Origin: an uncultured Lachnospiraceae bacterium
Lineage (GTDB): Bacteria; Bacillota; Clostridia; Lachnospirales; Lachnospiraceae
Assembly (NCBI GenBank): GCA_902476265.1
Contig: CABSCP010000038.1
Location: 1-44,941 of the forward strand
Direction of reading: 5' to 3'
Length of the DNA stretch: 44,941 bases
A program made the position numbers and the translations under genes. Shown piece after piece: positions 1 through 8,331 of this stretch. Positions within the stretch are counted from its first letter, which is position 1; each line of letters opens with the position of its first letter. The notes beneath the pieces are model-generated. The model was not told the DNA's origin, ran no database searches, and saw only the letters and a program-made list of their open reading frames with translations.

Positions 1-8
1 AAAAGCAG

Positions 9-740
9 ATGGAGAACCAGTATAACCAGCCATCAGATGAAATTGAAATTGACCTTTGGGAGGTCCTGATGGTTCTCGTATCCAAAATACCGCTGATGAT
101 TGCAGTGGGGGTATTTAGCGCACTGATCGTATTTATGTTCAGCAAATTTGTGATATCCCCCACCTATCAGTCCACCACCAAGATTTATATCCTGAACAAG
201 CAGGACAACACCAATGTTACCTATTCGGATCTGCAGATGGGCACCCAGCTGACCAAAGACTATGCGGAACTGATTCAGAGCAGGTTTGTGCTGGAAGAGG
301 TGATCCAGCAGCTGGGCCTGGATATGACCTATGAGGGACTGAAGGGGAAGGTGGATGTGGTTGCCACCACAGATACCCGTATCATTTCCATCACAGTCCG
401 GGATGGAGATCCGGTACGGGCCATGGAAACCGCCAACGCGATCCGGGAAGCCTCTGCCATCCATATCACAAATGTGATGGACATCGAAGCGGTGAATGTG
501 GCGGAAACAGCGGATATGCCTACCAGAAAATCCAGCCCCAGCGTGGGGAAGATGACGGTGCTCGGCGGATTGATCGGGGTTGTTTTAGTGGCAGCGATCG
601 CGGTGGCCGTGTATTTGATGGACGATACCATTAAGACAGCGGAAGATGTGGAGAAATACCTGGGCCTGTCGACCCTGTCCCTGATTCCTTTAAATGAAGG
701 GGAAAAGAAGGACAGGAAGAAAATCAGGAAAAAGGCCTGA
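9..740 (+). CDS. cpsC: CpsC/Wzz-type capsular chain-length regulator
   Basis: This membrane protein partners the CpsD tyrosine kinase and sets polysaccharide chain length and export in Gram-positive bacteria. The 243-residue protein has the family layout: a short cytoplasmic start with the EIDLWEVL motif, a first membrane segment at about residues 27-48, an extracellular Wzz domain, and a second membrane segment at about residues 183-205. A basic cytoplasmic tail ends in a KKDRKKIRKK run. Length is normal for CpsC/YveK proteins. The ATG lies only eight bases from the window edge, so the ribosome-binding site is mostly out of view. It is followed 21 bp later by the kinase gene, as in streptococcal and clostridial capsule operons. 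The family call is secure; the symbol follows the streptococcal convention. Confidence 0.9.
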   Translation: MENQYNQPSDEIEIDLWEVLMVLVSKIPLMIAVGVFSALIVFMFSKFVISPTYQSTTKIYILNKQDNTNVTYSDLQMGTQLTKDYAELIQSRFVLEEVIQQLGLDMTYEGLKGKVDVVATTDTRIISITVRDGDPVRAMETANAIREASAIHITNVMDIEAVNVAETADMPTRKSSPSVGKMTVLGGLIGVVLVAAIAVAVYLMDDTIKTAEDVEKYLGLSTLSLIPLNEGEKKDRKKIRKKA

Positions 741-761
741 TGGGAAGGAAGGAACGGCAGG

Positions 762-1646
762 ATGCAGAGTGTAATAATACGAGCGATCGAAAAACAGGAT
801 TTCAGGACAAAGGAAGCCTATAAGACCCTGCGGACCAATCTGGAGTTTGCGGGAAAAAATGTGAAAGTGATCTCCCTCACCAGCTGTACGCCCAACGAAG
901 GAAAGACCAGCGTCTCCTTCCAGCTGGCATTATCCATGGCGGAGGCGGGAAAACGGACCATTCTGGTGGATGCGGATTTAAGGAAATCGGTGCTGCGGGG
1001 CCGTTATAAGGCCAGCCACGAAAAATACGGCCTGTCCCACTATCTGAGCGGCCAGGCCTATCTGGATGAGGTATGCTGTGAAACTAACGTGCCAAACTTC
1101 AACATCATATTTGCGGGCCCGGTGCCGCCCAATCCCAGTGAACTTCTGGGAAGCGATAACTTTAAGATGATGCTGGCATCGCTGAGAAAAGACTATGACT
1201 GCGTGGTGATCGATACGCCGCCTCTTGGAAGCGTAATCGACAGCGCGGTAGTGGCGCGGGAATGCGACGGAGCGGTGATCGTGATCGAGTCCAACGCCAT
1301 CAGCTATAAATTCGCCCAGAGTGTAAAAGGACAGCTGGAAAAAGCGGGATGCCGCATCTTAGGCTGTGTGCTCAACAAGGTGAATATGAGCAGCAAAGGC
1401 TATTACGGCAAGTACTACGGGAAATATTACGGCAAGTACTACGGAAACGGGGAAAGCGAAGGGATACCGGCGCCGGAAGAAGCGCCTGTGAGAAAAGAGA
1501 AAAAGAAGGAAACCCCGGAGAATAAAAAAGGCGGATCCAACATGAAAAAAGGAAGTGCAGGGGAAGCCGGAGGGAAGACGGTCCCTGAGCCGGAAGCTCA
1601 GGGGGATGATGTGGATTATGAAATACTGCTGGAGGATGAAACGTGA
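762..1646 (+). CDS. cpsD: CpsD-type bacterial tyrosine kinase
   Basis: This is a BY-kinase that autophosphorylates on C-terminal tyrosines and, with the CpsC transmembrane activator, regulates polysaccharide assembly. Walker A is TPNEGKTS (about residues 43-50), Walker A-prime is ILVDADLR (67-74) and Walker B is VVIDTPP (about 148-154). At about residues 214-229 there is a tyrosine cluster made of four YYGK-type repeats, the expected autophosphorylation site. The tail after it is unusually long for the family (about 65 residues), charged and low-complexity. A GGAAGG ribosome-binding site precedes the ATG. The stop codon overlaps the start of the next gene, so the two are translationally coupled. 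Confidence 0.92.
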   Translation: MQSVIIRAIEKQDFRTKEAYKTLRTNLEFAGKNVKVISLTSCTPNEGKTSVSFQLALSMAEAGKRTILVDADLRKSVLRGRYKASHEKYGLSHYLSGQAYLDEVCCETNVPNFNIIFAGPVPPNPSELLGSDNFKMMLASLRKDYDCVVIDTPPLGSVIDSAVVARECDGAVIVIESNAISYKFAQSVKGQLEKAGCRILGCVLNKVNMSSKGYYGKYYGKYYGKYYGNGESEGIPAPEEAPVRKEKKKETPENKKGGSNMKKGSAGEAGGKTVPEPEAQGDDVDYEILLEDET

Positions 1647-2488
1647 TGAAAGTAAAAGGGGTGGTGATCGGTTTTTGTGCGGCGGACTTGATTTTGTTAG
1701 TAGTATGCGCATTTCTGTACCTGCGCCTGGACCGGACAGCGCCCGTCATCAGCTTTGGGGAAAATGACACGGTTTATACGGAAGGGATGGATACGGATCT
1801 GCTGTTAAGCGGGGTTAGGGCTGTGGACAGCCGGGACGGAGATGTATCAGACACCCTTCTGATTGAAAAAATATCGGACACTGCAAAGGGAGACGTGATC
1901 GTAACCTATGCAGCGCTGGACCGCTCCAACAATGTGGCGAAGGCATCCCGTATTTTTCCCTGTGAGGCGGACAGAAAGCCGGAAGATGTGCAGGAACCGG
2001 AGACAGATAAGACCGCACCGGAAACTGAAACAGAGACGGATCCGGAAGAAAGTATGTCCGGAGATGACGGCCAGGAAGCAGACGGAGAACAGGGGAACCA
2101 GGACCGCCAGGGCCAGGAAGACGGCAATGCCGCGGGCCAGGAAGCGGATCAGCAACAGGAAAACGACAGACAGCAGGAGAATGACGAACAGCAGGAAGCA
2201 GGCGCAGACAGGAACCCGGAGGAAGTCCCCCGGGAGAATGCAGCGCCTGTCCTTAGATTGAGCAGAGAAACGCTGACGGTATCAGCCGGAGCGGAGAGCG
2301 TGAACTGGAATGACTGCATCAGAAGCATCACAGACGATAAGGACAGCAGGGAAGCATTGTTTTCCAACCTTGTGATGGAAGGAAATGTGGATTTGAATAC
2401 ACCGGGGGAATACCCCGTTAGGATATATACGAAAGACTCGGAAGGACTGGAGTCGGAAAGAAAGACGGTTGTTGTGAGGGTGGAGTAA
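1643..2488 (+). CDS. Membrane-anchored DUF5011/Ig-like protein of the capsule operon
   Basis: Function is unknown. The protein starts with one N-terminal membrane segment (about residues 5-26), so most of it should be outside the membrane. Residues about 32-105 resemble a DUF5011/HYR-type Ig-like domain (TAPVISF start, AVDSRDGDVSD and YAALDRSNNVA motifs). Then comes a Glu/Gln/Asp-rich linker (about 110-195), followed by a second, divergent domain of the same sort (AAPVLRLS start, RIYTKDSEGLESE end). The frame opens with GTG at 1643, overlapping the cpsD stop; an ATG at 1646 is equally possible. Its place beside cpsCD suggests a role at the cell surface in polysaccharide attachment or export, which is inference. 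Confidence 0.7.
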   Translation: MMKVKGVVIGFCAADLILLVVCAFLYLRLDRTAPVISFGENDTVYTEGMDTDLLLSGVRAVDSRDGDVSDTLLIEKISDTAKGDVIVTYAALDRSNNVAKASRIFPCEADRKPEDVQEPETDKTAPETETETDPEESMSGDDGQEADGEQGNQDRQGQEDGNAAGQEADQQQENDRQQENDEQQEAGADRNPEEVPRENAAPVLRLSRETLTVSAGAESVNWNDCIRSITDDKDSREALFSNLVMEGNVDLNTPGEYPVRIYTKDSEGLESERKTVVVRVE

Positions 2489-2579
2489 AACATTGAAAGG
2501 GCATATGGACAAAAATCTTTTTTAGGGAAAACAAACGATTACAAGATATATTTGGATTCTAAAGAGCGGGAGTTCATGA

Positions 2580-2885
2580 GTGATGCAACATGTGTTTATC
2601 GTTGGAGCAAAGTCCCTCGGAGCCTATGGAGGTTACGAAACCTTTGTATATAAACTGACAGAATATCATCGAAATAGTAAGAAAATTAAATATCATATAG
2701 CTTGTAAAGCAAACGGTAATGGATGCATGGATGAGACAAAGGTGGAGGGAGTTACCAGGATCAATGACCTGGAATTTGAACTTCACAATGCACACTGTTT
2801 TAAAATACCTGTTCCGAATATCGGATCTGCTGTGGCTATTTATTATGATTTGGCTGCATTGAAGTATTGCTGTGAAGTCATATAG
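2580..2885 (+). pseudogene. Truncated DUF1972-type glycosyltransferase
   Basis: Only the first ~100 residues remain of a glycosyltransferase of the DUF1972/rhamnosyltransferase type, recognised from the motif VGAKSLGAYGGYETFVYKLTE, which in this family normally reads IGSKG.PA.YGGFETFV. Full-length relatives have about 350-400 residues. The frame stops at 2885 just after a Rossmann-like stretch, and the acceptor and nucleotide-sugar domains are missing. The start is GTG 2580 or ATG 2583. It is the first of several broken genes between the cps regulatory genes and tagD, and is probably a relic of an older capsule locus. Confidence 0.7.
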
Positions 2886-2939
2886 CTGAATAACACAGTG
2901 TTCAAATACAGGATTTTAACAGATAAGGGAGCAACAGAT

Positions 2940-4005
2940 ATGAATTGTATAGAATTAAAAGGCAAAACAATATTGGTCACAGGCGCAGCCGGATTCATTG
3001 GAGCGAATCTGGTCAAGCGTCTTTATGCCGATGTGGAGAATGTAACCGTCATCGGCATCGACAAAATGAATGATTACTATGATGTAAGGCTGAAGGACGC
3101 AAGACTGGCAGAACTGTCTTAAAATCCTTCATTTACTTTTATTAAGGGCAGCATTGCTGATAAGGCGTTGATTACAGAAATCTTTGAAACGTATAAACCG
3201 CAGGTTGTAGTCAATCTCGCAGCACAGGCTGGTGTTCGGTATTCCATTACGAATCCAGATGCATACATAGAGAGCAACCTGATTGGTTTTTATAATATCC
3301 TCGAAGCCTGCCGTCATTCTTATGATAATGGAGAACTTGGCGTGGAGCACCTGGTCTATGCAAGCTCATCCAGCGTGTACGGCTCCAATAAAAAGGTGCC
3401 GTATAGTACTGATGACAAGGTTGACAATCCGGTAAGCCTTTATGCGGCGACCAAAAAGAGCAATGAACTGCTGGCTCACGCCTATGCCAAGCTCTACAAC
3501 ACTCCGTCAACGGGCCTGCGCTTTTTCACAGTCTATGGCCCAGCAGGACGTCCGGACATGGCCTACTTTGGATTTACCAATAAACTGCGTGAGGATAAGA
3601 CCATTCGGATTTTTAACTACGGTAACTGCAAGCGTGACTTCACTTATGTGGATGACATTGTGGAGGGCGTTATCCGGATTATGAAGAAAGCGCCGGATAA
3701 GGCGACTGGTGAAGATGGACTGCCGCTGCCGCCATACAAGGTTTATAACATCGGCAATAACAGGCCCAGAAAATCTGCTGGATTTTGTGCAGATATTGAG
3801 CGAGGAACTGGTTCGTGCCGGTGTGCTGCCGGAAGATTATGACTTCGAGGTGCACAAGGAACTGGTGCCGATGCAGCCAGGCGATGTGCCTGTGACGTAT
3901 GCAGACACAAGTGCATTGGAGACGGACTTTGGCTTTAAGCCAAGTACGAGTCTAAGAGACGGATTGAGACGTTTTGCCGAGTGGTATAAGGCGTTTTATA
4001 TGTAA
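2940..4005 (+). pseudogene. Broken UDP-glucuronate 4-epimerase-like gene
   Basis: The product would match the intact NAD-dependent epimerase at 7187-8245 over nearly its full length. Two lesions inactivate it. The first is an in-frame TAA at 3120-3122, where the reading continues in the same frame with NPSFTFIKGSIADKA, so it is a simple nonsense change. The second is a +1 frameshift at about 3765-3767, where a CCC run appears to carry one extra C; dropping one base restores RPENLLDF as in the intact copy. The NAD motif GAAGFIGA and the YAATKKSNE catalytic motif are still present. The copies differ at many third positions, so this is an old or separately acquired paralogue rather than a recent duplicate. 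Confidence 0.9.
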
Positions 4006-4086
4006 AAGTGTTCTCCGCGGATAAAGCGGTAATTAAGTAGCCGGCAAGAGTTGGGCACCTACAGTGTGGGAGAGGAGAAAAACATT

Positions 4087-4641
4087 ATGAGAAATTTTGA
4101 AGATTTAAAAATAGCTGTGGCCGGAACCGGTTATGTAGGTCTGTCTATCGCAACGCTCTTAAGCCAGCATCATAAAGTTACGGCTGTGGACATCATTTCT
4201 GAAAAAGTGGAACTGATTAACAATAAAAAATCTCCGATTCAGGATGAATATATTGAAAAGTATCTGGCGGAAAAGGATCTGGATCTGACTGCTACGCTGG
4301 ATGCTAAAGAAGCATATACCGATGCTGATTTTGTGGTCATCGCTGCTCCTACAAACTACGATAGCAAGAAGAATTTCTTTGATACTTCCGCAGTGGAGGC
4401 CGTAATCAAGCTGGTCATCGAATACAACCCGGAGGCCATTATGGTCATTAAGAGTACCATTCCGGTTGGTTATACAGCTTCCGTGCGTGAGAAGTTCCAC
4501 TGTGACAATATCATCTTCAGTCCAGAGTTTTTGCGTGAATCAAAGGCCCTATACGATAATGTCTACCCTAAAGCGTCAGTCCGTAAATCGTGGACTAAAA
4601 TGACCGAAAAACTCATGGAAAATGAACTTTATGCGGCTTGA
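4087..4641 (+). pseudogene. ugd: 3'-truncated UDP-glucose 6-dehydrogenase
   Basis: The first ~161 residues (GTGYVGLS NAD motif, KSTIPVGYT, FSPEFLRESKALYDN) are nearly the same as in the intact dehydrogenase at 8332-9582. Similarity stops after VYP at about 4569; the remaining frame to the TGA at 4641 is unrelated. The catalytic Cys domain is gone, so no activity is expected. A GTGGGAGAGGAG leader precedes the ATG and is also found before the intact copy. The breakpoint leads straight into a gene-free tract with repeated sequence, which suggests loss during a mobile-element event. Confidence 0.9.
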
Positions 4642-5055
4642 AATTCCTGTTTTGGATAGACATATAGGCGATAATGAGAAGCTCATTTGAACACGAAATA
4701 GGGGGTATTTGAACACGAAATCGAGAAATGCGGAAGATGATAAAATTATTGATTTTCTGTTTCGGGTAGAGATAAGTGATAAAAACATTCGGGTTTGAAA
4801 AGTACATAAAATATGGATTTTACAAGGGGTTATGTAGTTTTCAGAGTCGAGCGAGTAGCGAGAGAATCTGAGGAAAAGCTGTATGAGTATGACAATGTAG
4901 TTTATCCGAAAAGATTTAGTTGAATTGCGTATGAAAAAAACCGGGAAGCGACTTGAAAGACCGGATAAGTGTGTAAGCCGCACAGGCAGAAAAAGATAAA
5001 AATATGAGCAGTAGATTATGGAAAGATATTGAATAGAAAAGGACAAAAGAAGTTT
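4642..5055. other. Gene-free tract with imperfect repeats
   Basis: No credible coding sequence is seen in this 414 bp. A 15-base direct repeat (ATTTGAACACGAAAT) occurs at 4685-4699 and 4707-4721. The stretch at about 4645-4701 resembles that at about 4753-4811: both carry a CTGTTT(T/C)GG(A/G)TAGA start and end in GAA.A..ACATAAAATA-like sequence. Multiple short repeats of this type occur at the ends of some insertion sequences, so this may be a leftover IS end joined to the truncated ugd. That origin is a guess; no transposase fragment was recognised. Confidence 0.4.
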
Positions 5056-5870
5056 ATGAGCAGAATTGGTGTATTAGGAGTTGGAATCTGGGGAATGGCT
5101 CTAGCGCATATGCTATCAAGAACAGACCACCAGGTTACTGTATGGTCAGCCATTGAGAGAGAAATAGATGAGTTTTCAGAGAAAAGAGTTCACCCCAATT
5201 TACCTGGGATGACCATTCCATCGGAAATTGTTTTTACAACAGATGTACAAGCAGTCTGCTCAGATAAAGATATTTTACTTTTTGCAGTTCCTTCTGTGTT
5301 TGTCAGATCAACAACGCATGTGGCAGCTCCATATATATCTGAAGGGCAGATTATTGTTGATGTTGCAAAAGGAATAGAAGCTGCAACGCTTTCTACGATG
5401 ACGGACATTATACGAGATGAATCAACACAGGTAGGTAAGAAGGCCAGATTGGTTGCGTTGTCCGGTCCGACACATGCAGAGGAAGTGGCACTTGATATGC
5501 CGACAACGATTATTTCTGCATGTGATGATCTTGAAACAGCTGAAATCGTACAGGATATTTTCACGATCACATGCATGAGAGTTTACACTAACCCGGACAT
5601 GCGTGGTGTTGAACTTTGTGGGGCAATGAAAAATATTATTGCACTGGCTGCTGGAATCTTATTGGTAAAGGGATGACTCCAGAAGAGGCAATTAAACAGG
5701 TTGGTATGGTTGTCGAGGGAATCAATGCAATCCCTGCTGCCATGAGGTTGGCAAATAAGTATAAGGTAGAGCTTCCTATTGTTTCAGCTGTTGACGCTGT
5801 GGTTAATCACGGAGCTAATCCGACGGAAACCGTTCAATCTTTGATGAGTCGAGACAAGAAAACCGAATTG
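5056..5870 (+). pseudogene. gpsA: Glycerol-3-phosphate dehydrogenase with internal deletion
   Basis: GpsA reduces dihydroxyacetone phosphate to sn-glycerol-3-phosphate. The N-terminal half is well kept: NAD motif GVGIWGMA near the start, LFAVPS, VDVAKGIE, LSGPTHAEEVA and ELCGAMKNIIALAAGI. At about 5652-5658 the frame shifts and the sequence jumps to LIGKGMTPEEAIKQVGMVVEGI, the C-terminal part of the family. About 55-60 residues that normally contain the GLTGIGDL and SRN-R-AG motifs are missing. The start at 5056 is preceded by a weak AAAAGAAG. The tail has no stop of its own and reads in frame into tagD. Glycerol-3-phosphate for TagD must therefore come from another gpsA or from glycerol kinase. 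Confidence 0.88.
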
Positions 5871-5933
5871 TCTCGTTCAAAACTAGATATCAGTTTCGAG
5901 AATTCGATTATTAAAAACAAGAGAGGTACAGGT

Positions 5934-6323
5934 ATGAAACGCGTTATTACTTACGGAACTTTTGATCTGCTTCATTATGGTCATATCAATCTTTTAAAGA
6001 GAGCAAAGGCTCTTGGGGATTATTTGGTTGTTGCTATCTCTACAGATGAGTTTAACTGGAATGAAAAGCAGAAAAAATGCTATTTCACCTATGAACAAAG
6101 AAAAGCTCTTGTAGAGGCTGTTCGTTATGTGGATCTCGTTATTCCTGAAGAAAACTGGGAACAGAAGAAAACTGATGTACATGAGTATCACATCGATACA
6201 TTTGTAATTGGTGATGATTGGGAAGGCAAGTTTGATTTTCTGAAGGAGGAAGGATGCGAGGTTGTTTATCTTCCTAGAACCCCTGAAATCAGCACAACCC
6301 AGATTAAGAAGGATTTGAAGTAA
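5934..6323 (+). CDS. tagD: Glycerol-3-phosphate cytidylyltransferase
   Basis: TagD makes CDP-glycerol from CTP and sn-glycerol-3-phosphate in the cytoplasm; CDP-glycerol donates glycerol-phosphate to teichoic acids and capsules. The 129-residue protein is the usual TagD length. It has the nucleotidyltransferase HxGH signature in GTFDLLHYGHINLL (H14, H17) and the C-terminal R-T-x-x-I-S-T-T motif near residues 117-124. I chose ATG 5934 because the homologous start MKRVITYGTFD lies there, with GAGAGG seven bases upstream. The open frame continues upstream without a stop into the gpsA remnant. With licD next door, glycerol-phosphate decoration of the capsule is the likely role (inference). Confidence 0.9.
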   Translation: MKRVITYGTFDLLHYGHINLLKRAKALGDYLVVAISTDEFNWNEKQKKCYFTYEQRKALVEAVRYVDLVIPEENWEQKKTDVHEYHIDTFVIGDDWEGKFDFLKEEGCEVVYLPRTPEISTTQIKKDLK

Positions 6324-6340
6324 GTTCGGGAGAGAAATCA

Positions 6341-7159
6341 ATGGACAATAATGAGATTTTGGAGCACATGCATAAACTCCATTTGATATTGGCGGATGAA
6401 TTGAAACGAATTTGCGAAAAGCATAATATCAAATACTTTATGATTGCCGGAACTTTGTTGGGAGCAGTCAGGCATAAAGGATTTATTCCTTGGGATGATG
6501 ATATGGATTTTGGCATGCTCCGGCCTGATTTTGAACGTTTCCTTGAAGTGTGTTCGAAAGAGTTGGATACAGATAAATTTTACTTGCAGACAGATAGAAA
6601 CGATAAATACTATACCTTTAATTTTGCAAAGTTACGACTTAATGGAACTAAAGTTTTGGAAAATTTTTCGTCTAAGGTAAACACAAACCAAGGACTATAC
6701 ATCGATATTTTTCCGATAGATGCTGTTTCGGATAATAAAATGAAGGCCGCTGTTCAGTATAAAACGTTTTGGTTTTTCAGAAATCTTCTGTGGATTAAGT
6801 GTGGATACGGTTCTAATGAAAGACGAAAGAAACTTTCATCTAAATTAGCATTTGTATTGTCAAAGATTTTTACAATTGAACAGCTGAAAAGATATAAGTA
6901 TAAGTCGATATCGAAGTATATTGGAGAGAATTCGATCAAAGTGGTTACAAGTGATGGTAACTATGGCTTGAAGAAAGAAACGTTGAAAGCAGAATGGTTG
7001 AAGCAGGTTGCAGAGTATGAATTTGAAGATAGGCATTATCCAGGAATTGCAGATTATCAATCCTATCTGACTTATTTTTATGGTGACTATATGAAATTAC
7101 CGCCCGTTGAGAAAAGAAATCATCACGGACGATTAGAAGTGGATTTTGGTGATTATTAA
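6341..7159 (+). CDS. LicD-family phosphotransferase
   Basis: LicD proteins transfer a phospho-group with its alcohol (phosphocholine in pneumococcus, other phosphodiesters elsewhere) from a CDP- donor to a glycan. The 272-residue protein carries the family hallmark: IAGTLLGAVRHKGFIPWDDDMDFGM near residues 32-56, including the Asp cluster expected for metal binding in a nucleotidyltransferase fold. A second conserved block is QGLYIDIFPIDAV at about 115-127. It starts 17 bp after tagD, so CDP-glycerol is the obvious candidate donor; this substrate is inferred from context only. Confidence 0.88.
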   Translation: MDNNEILEHMHKLHLILADELKRICEKHNIKYFMIAGTLLGAVRHKGFIPWDDDMDFGMLRPDFERFLEVCSKELDTDKFYLQTDRNDKYYTFNFAKLRLNGTKVLENFSSKVNTNQGLYIDIFPIDAVSDNKMKAAVQYKTFWFFRNLLWIKCGYGSNERRKKLSSKLAFVLSKIFTIEQLKRYKYKSISKYIGENSIKVVTSDGNYGLKKETLKAEWLKQVAEYEFEDRHYPGIADYQSYLTYFYGDYMKLPPVEKRNHHGRLEVDFGDY

Positions 7160-7186
7160 TTTTAGTAGTAAGAAAAGAGGAAGCTA

Positions 7187-8245
7187 ATGGTTAACGTTGA
7201 TCTGAAAGGAAAAACAGTTTTTGTTACAGGAGCAGCAGGCTTCATTGGTTCGAATTTGGTATTACGTCTGTTCAGAGACATTGAAGACATTACAATCGTT
7301 GGTATCGATAACATGAACGACTACTACGATGTGGCATTGAAAGATTATAGATTGGAACAGATTGAGAAGCACTCTCCGGGTGGTAAATGGTTTTTCGTAA
7401 AGGGCGACATTGCAGACAAGCAAGCCATTACAGAGATTTTTCAGACATACAAACCTACTGTAGTTGTTAATTTGGCAGCGCAGGCTGGTGTGCGTTACTC
7501 CATTCAGAATCCAGATGCATATATCCAGTCTAACCTGATTGGTTTTTATAACCTTCTAGAAGCATGCCGTCGCAATCCTGTTGAGCATCTGGTTTATGCA
7601 TCCTCATCATCCGTATACGGTGGCAATAAGAAGGTTCCGTTCAGTACAGACGATAAAGTGGACAATCCGGTATCCTTGTATGCCGCAACTAAGAAAAGTA
7701 ACGAGCTGATGGCACATGCTTACTGTAAGCTCTACAACATTCCGTCCACTGGTTTACGCTTTTTTACTGTGTATGGACCAGCTGGTAGACCTGACATGTT
7801 CTATTTTGGTGCGACACAGAAACTGGTCAAGGGAGAAACCATCCAAATTTTCAATTATGGCAACTGCAAACGTGACTTTACATACATCGACGATATCGTT
7901 GAGGGAGTTATCCGTGTAATGCAGGGTGCTCCAGAGAAGAAGAACGGTGAGGATGGTCTGCCTATTCCTCCATATGCTGTGTACAACATTGGTGGCGGCA
8001 CTCCTGAGAATTTGCTGGATTACATCAACACACTTCAGGAAGAACTGGTTCGGGCAGGTGTTCTGCCAGAGGATTACGACTTTGATGCTCACAAGAAGCT
8101 GGTTGGAATGCAGCCAGGAGATGTGCCTGTAACATACGCTGATTCCGAAGCCCTTGAAAGAGATTATGGTTTTACACCGAAGATTGGTATTCGTGAAGGT
8201 CTGAGAGCTTTCGCTGAATGGTACAAAGAGTTTTATCAGGTATAA
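7187..8245 (+). CDS. UDP-glucuronate 4-epimerase-like NAD-dependent epimerase
   Basis: This extended short-chain dehydrogenase/reductase most likely interconverts UDP-glucuronate and UDP-galacturonate. The 352-residue protein has the Rossmann motif GAAGFIGS near residue 15, LAAQAGVRYSI, YASSSSVYGG, and the catalytic Tyr165/Lys169 pair in YAATKKSNEL. RFFTVYGPAGRPDM is typical of the CapI/UGAE branch. A GAAAAGAGGAAG ribosome-binding region precedes ATG 7187. It sits directly ahead of the UDP-glucose dehydrogenase, which would supply its substrate. A decayed homologue lies at 2940-4005. Confidence 0.87.
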   Translation: MVNVDLKGKTVFVTGAAGFIGSNLVLRLFRDIEDITIVGIDNMNDYYDVALKDYRLEQIEKHSPGGKWFFVKGDIADKQAITEIFQTYKPTVVVNLAAQAGVRYSIQNPDAYIQSNLIGFYNLLEACRRNPVEHLVYASSSSVYGGNKKVPFSTDDKVDNPVSLYAATKKSNELMAHAYCKLYNIPSTGLRFFTVYGPAGRPDMFYFGATQKLVKGETIQIFNYGNCKRDFTYIDDIVEGVIRVMQGAPEKKNGEDGLPIPPYAVYNIGGGTPENLLDYINTLQEELVRAGVLPEDYDFDAHKKLVGMQPGDVPVTYADSEALERDYGFTPKIGIREGLRAFAEWYKEFYQV

Positions 8246-8331
8246 GAAAAAAATATAGAAAAACAAACCCGATCACACGTTGTGGCCAGATTAATTAATA
8301 GCCCACTGTGTGGGAGAGGAGTAACTGATTT

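Noticed and set aside
33..464. Open frame of 143 codons on the minus strand inside cpsC
   Set aside because: It is antisense to a well-supported gene, and its translation shows no family features.
4576..5046. Minus-strand frame of 156 codons in the gene-free tract
   Set aside because: Its translation is low-complexity and Phe/Ser/Leu-rich, as expected from A+T-rich non-coding DNA; no ribosome-binding site or recognisable domain.
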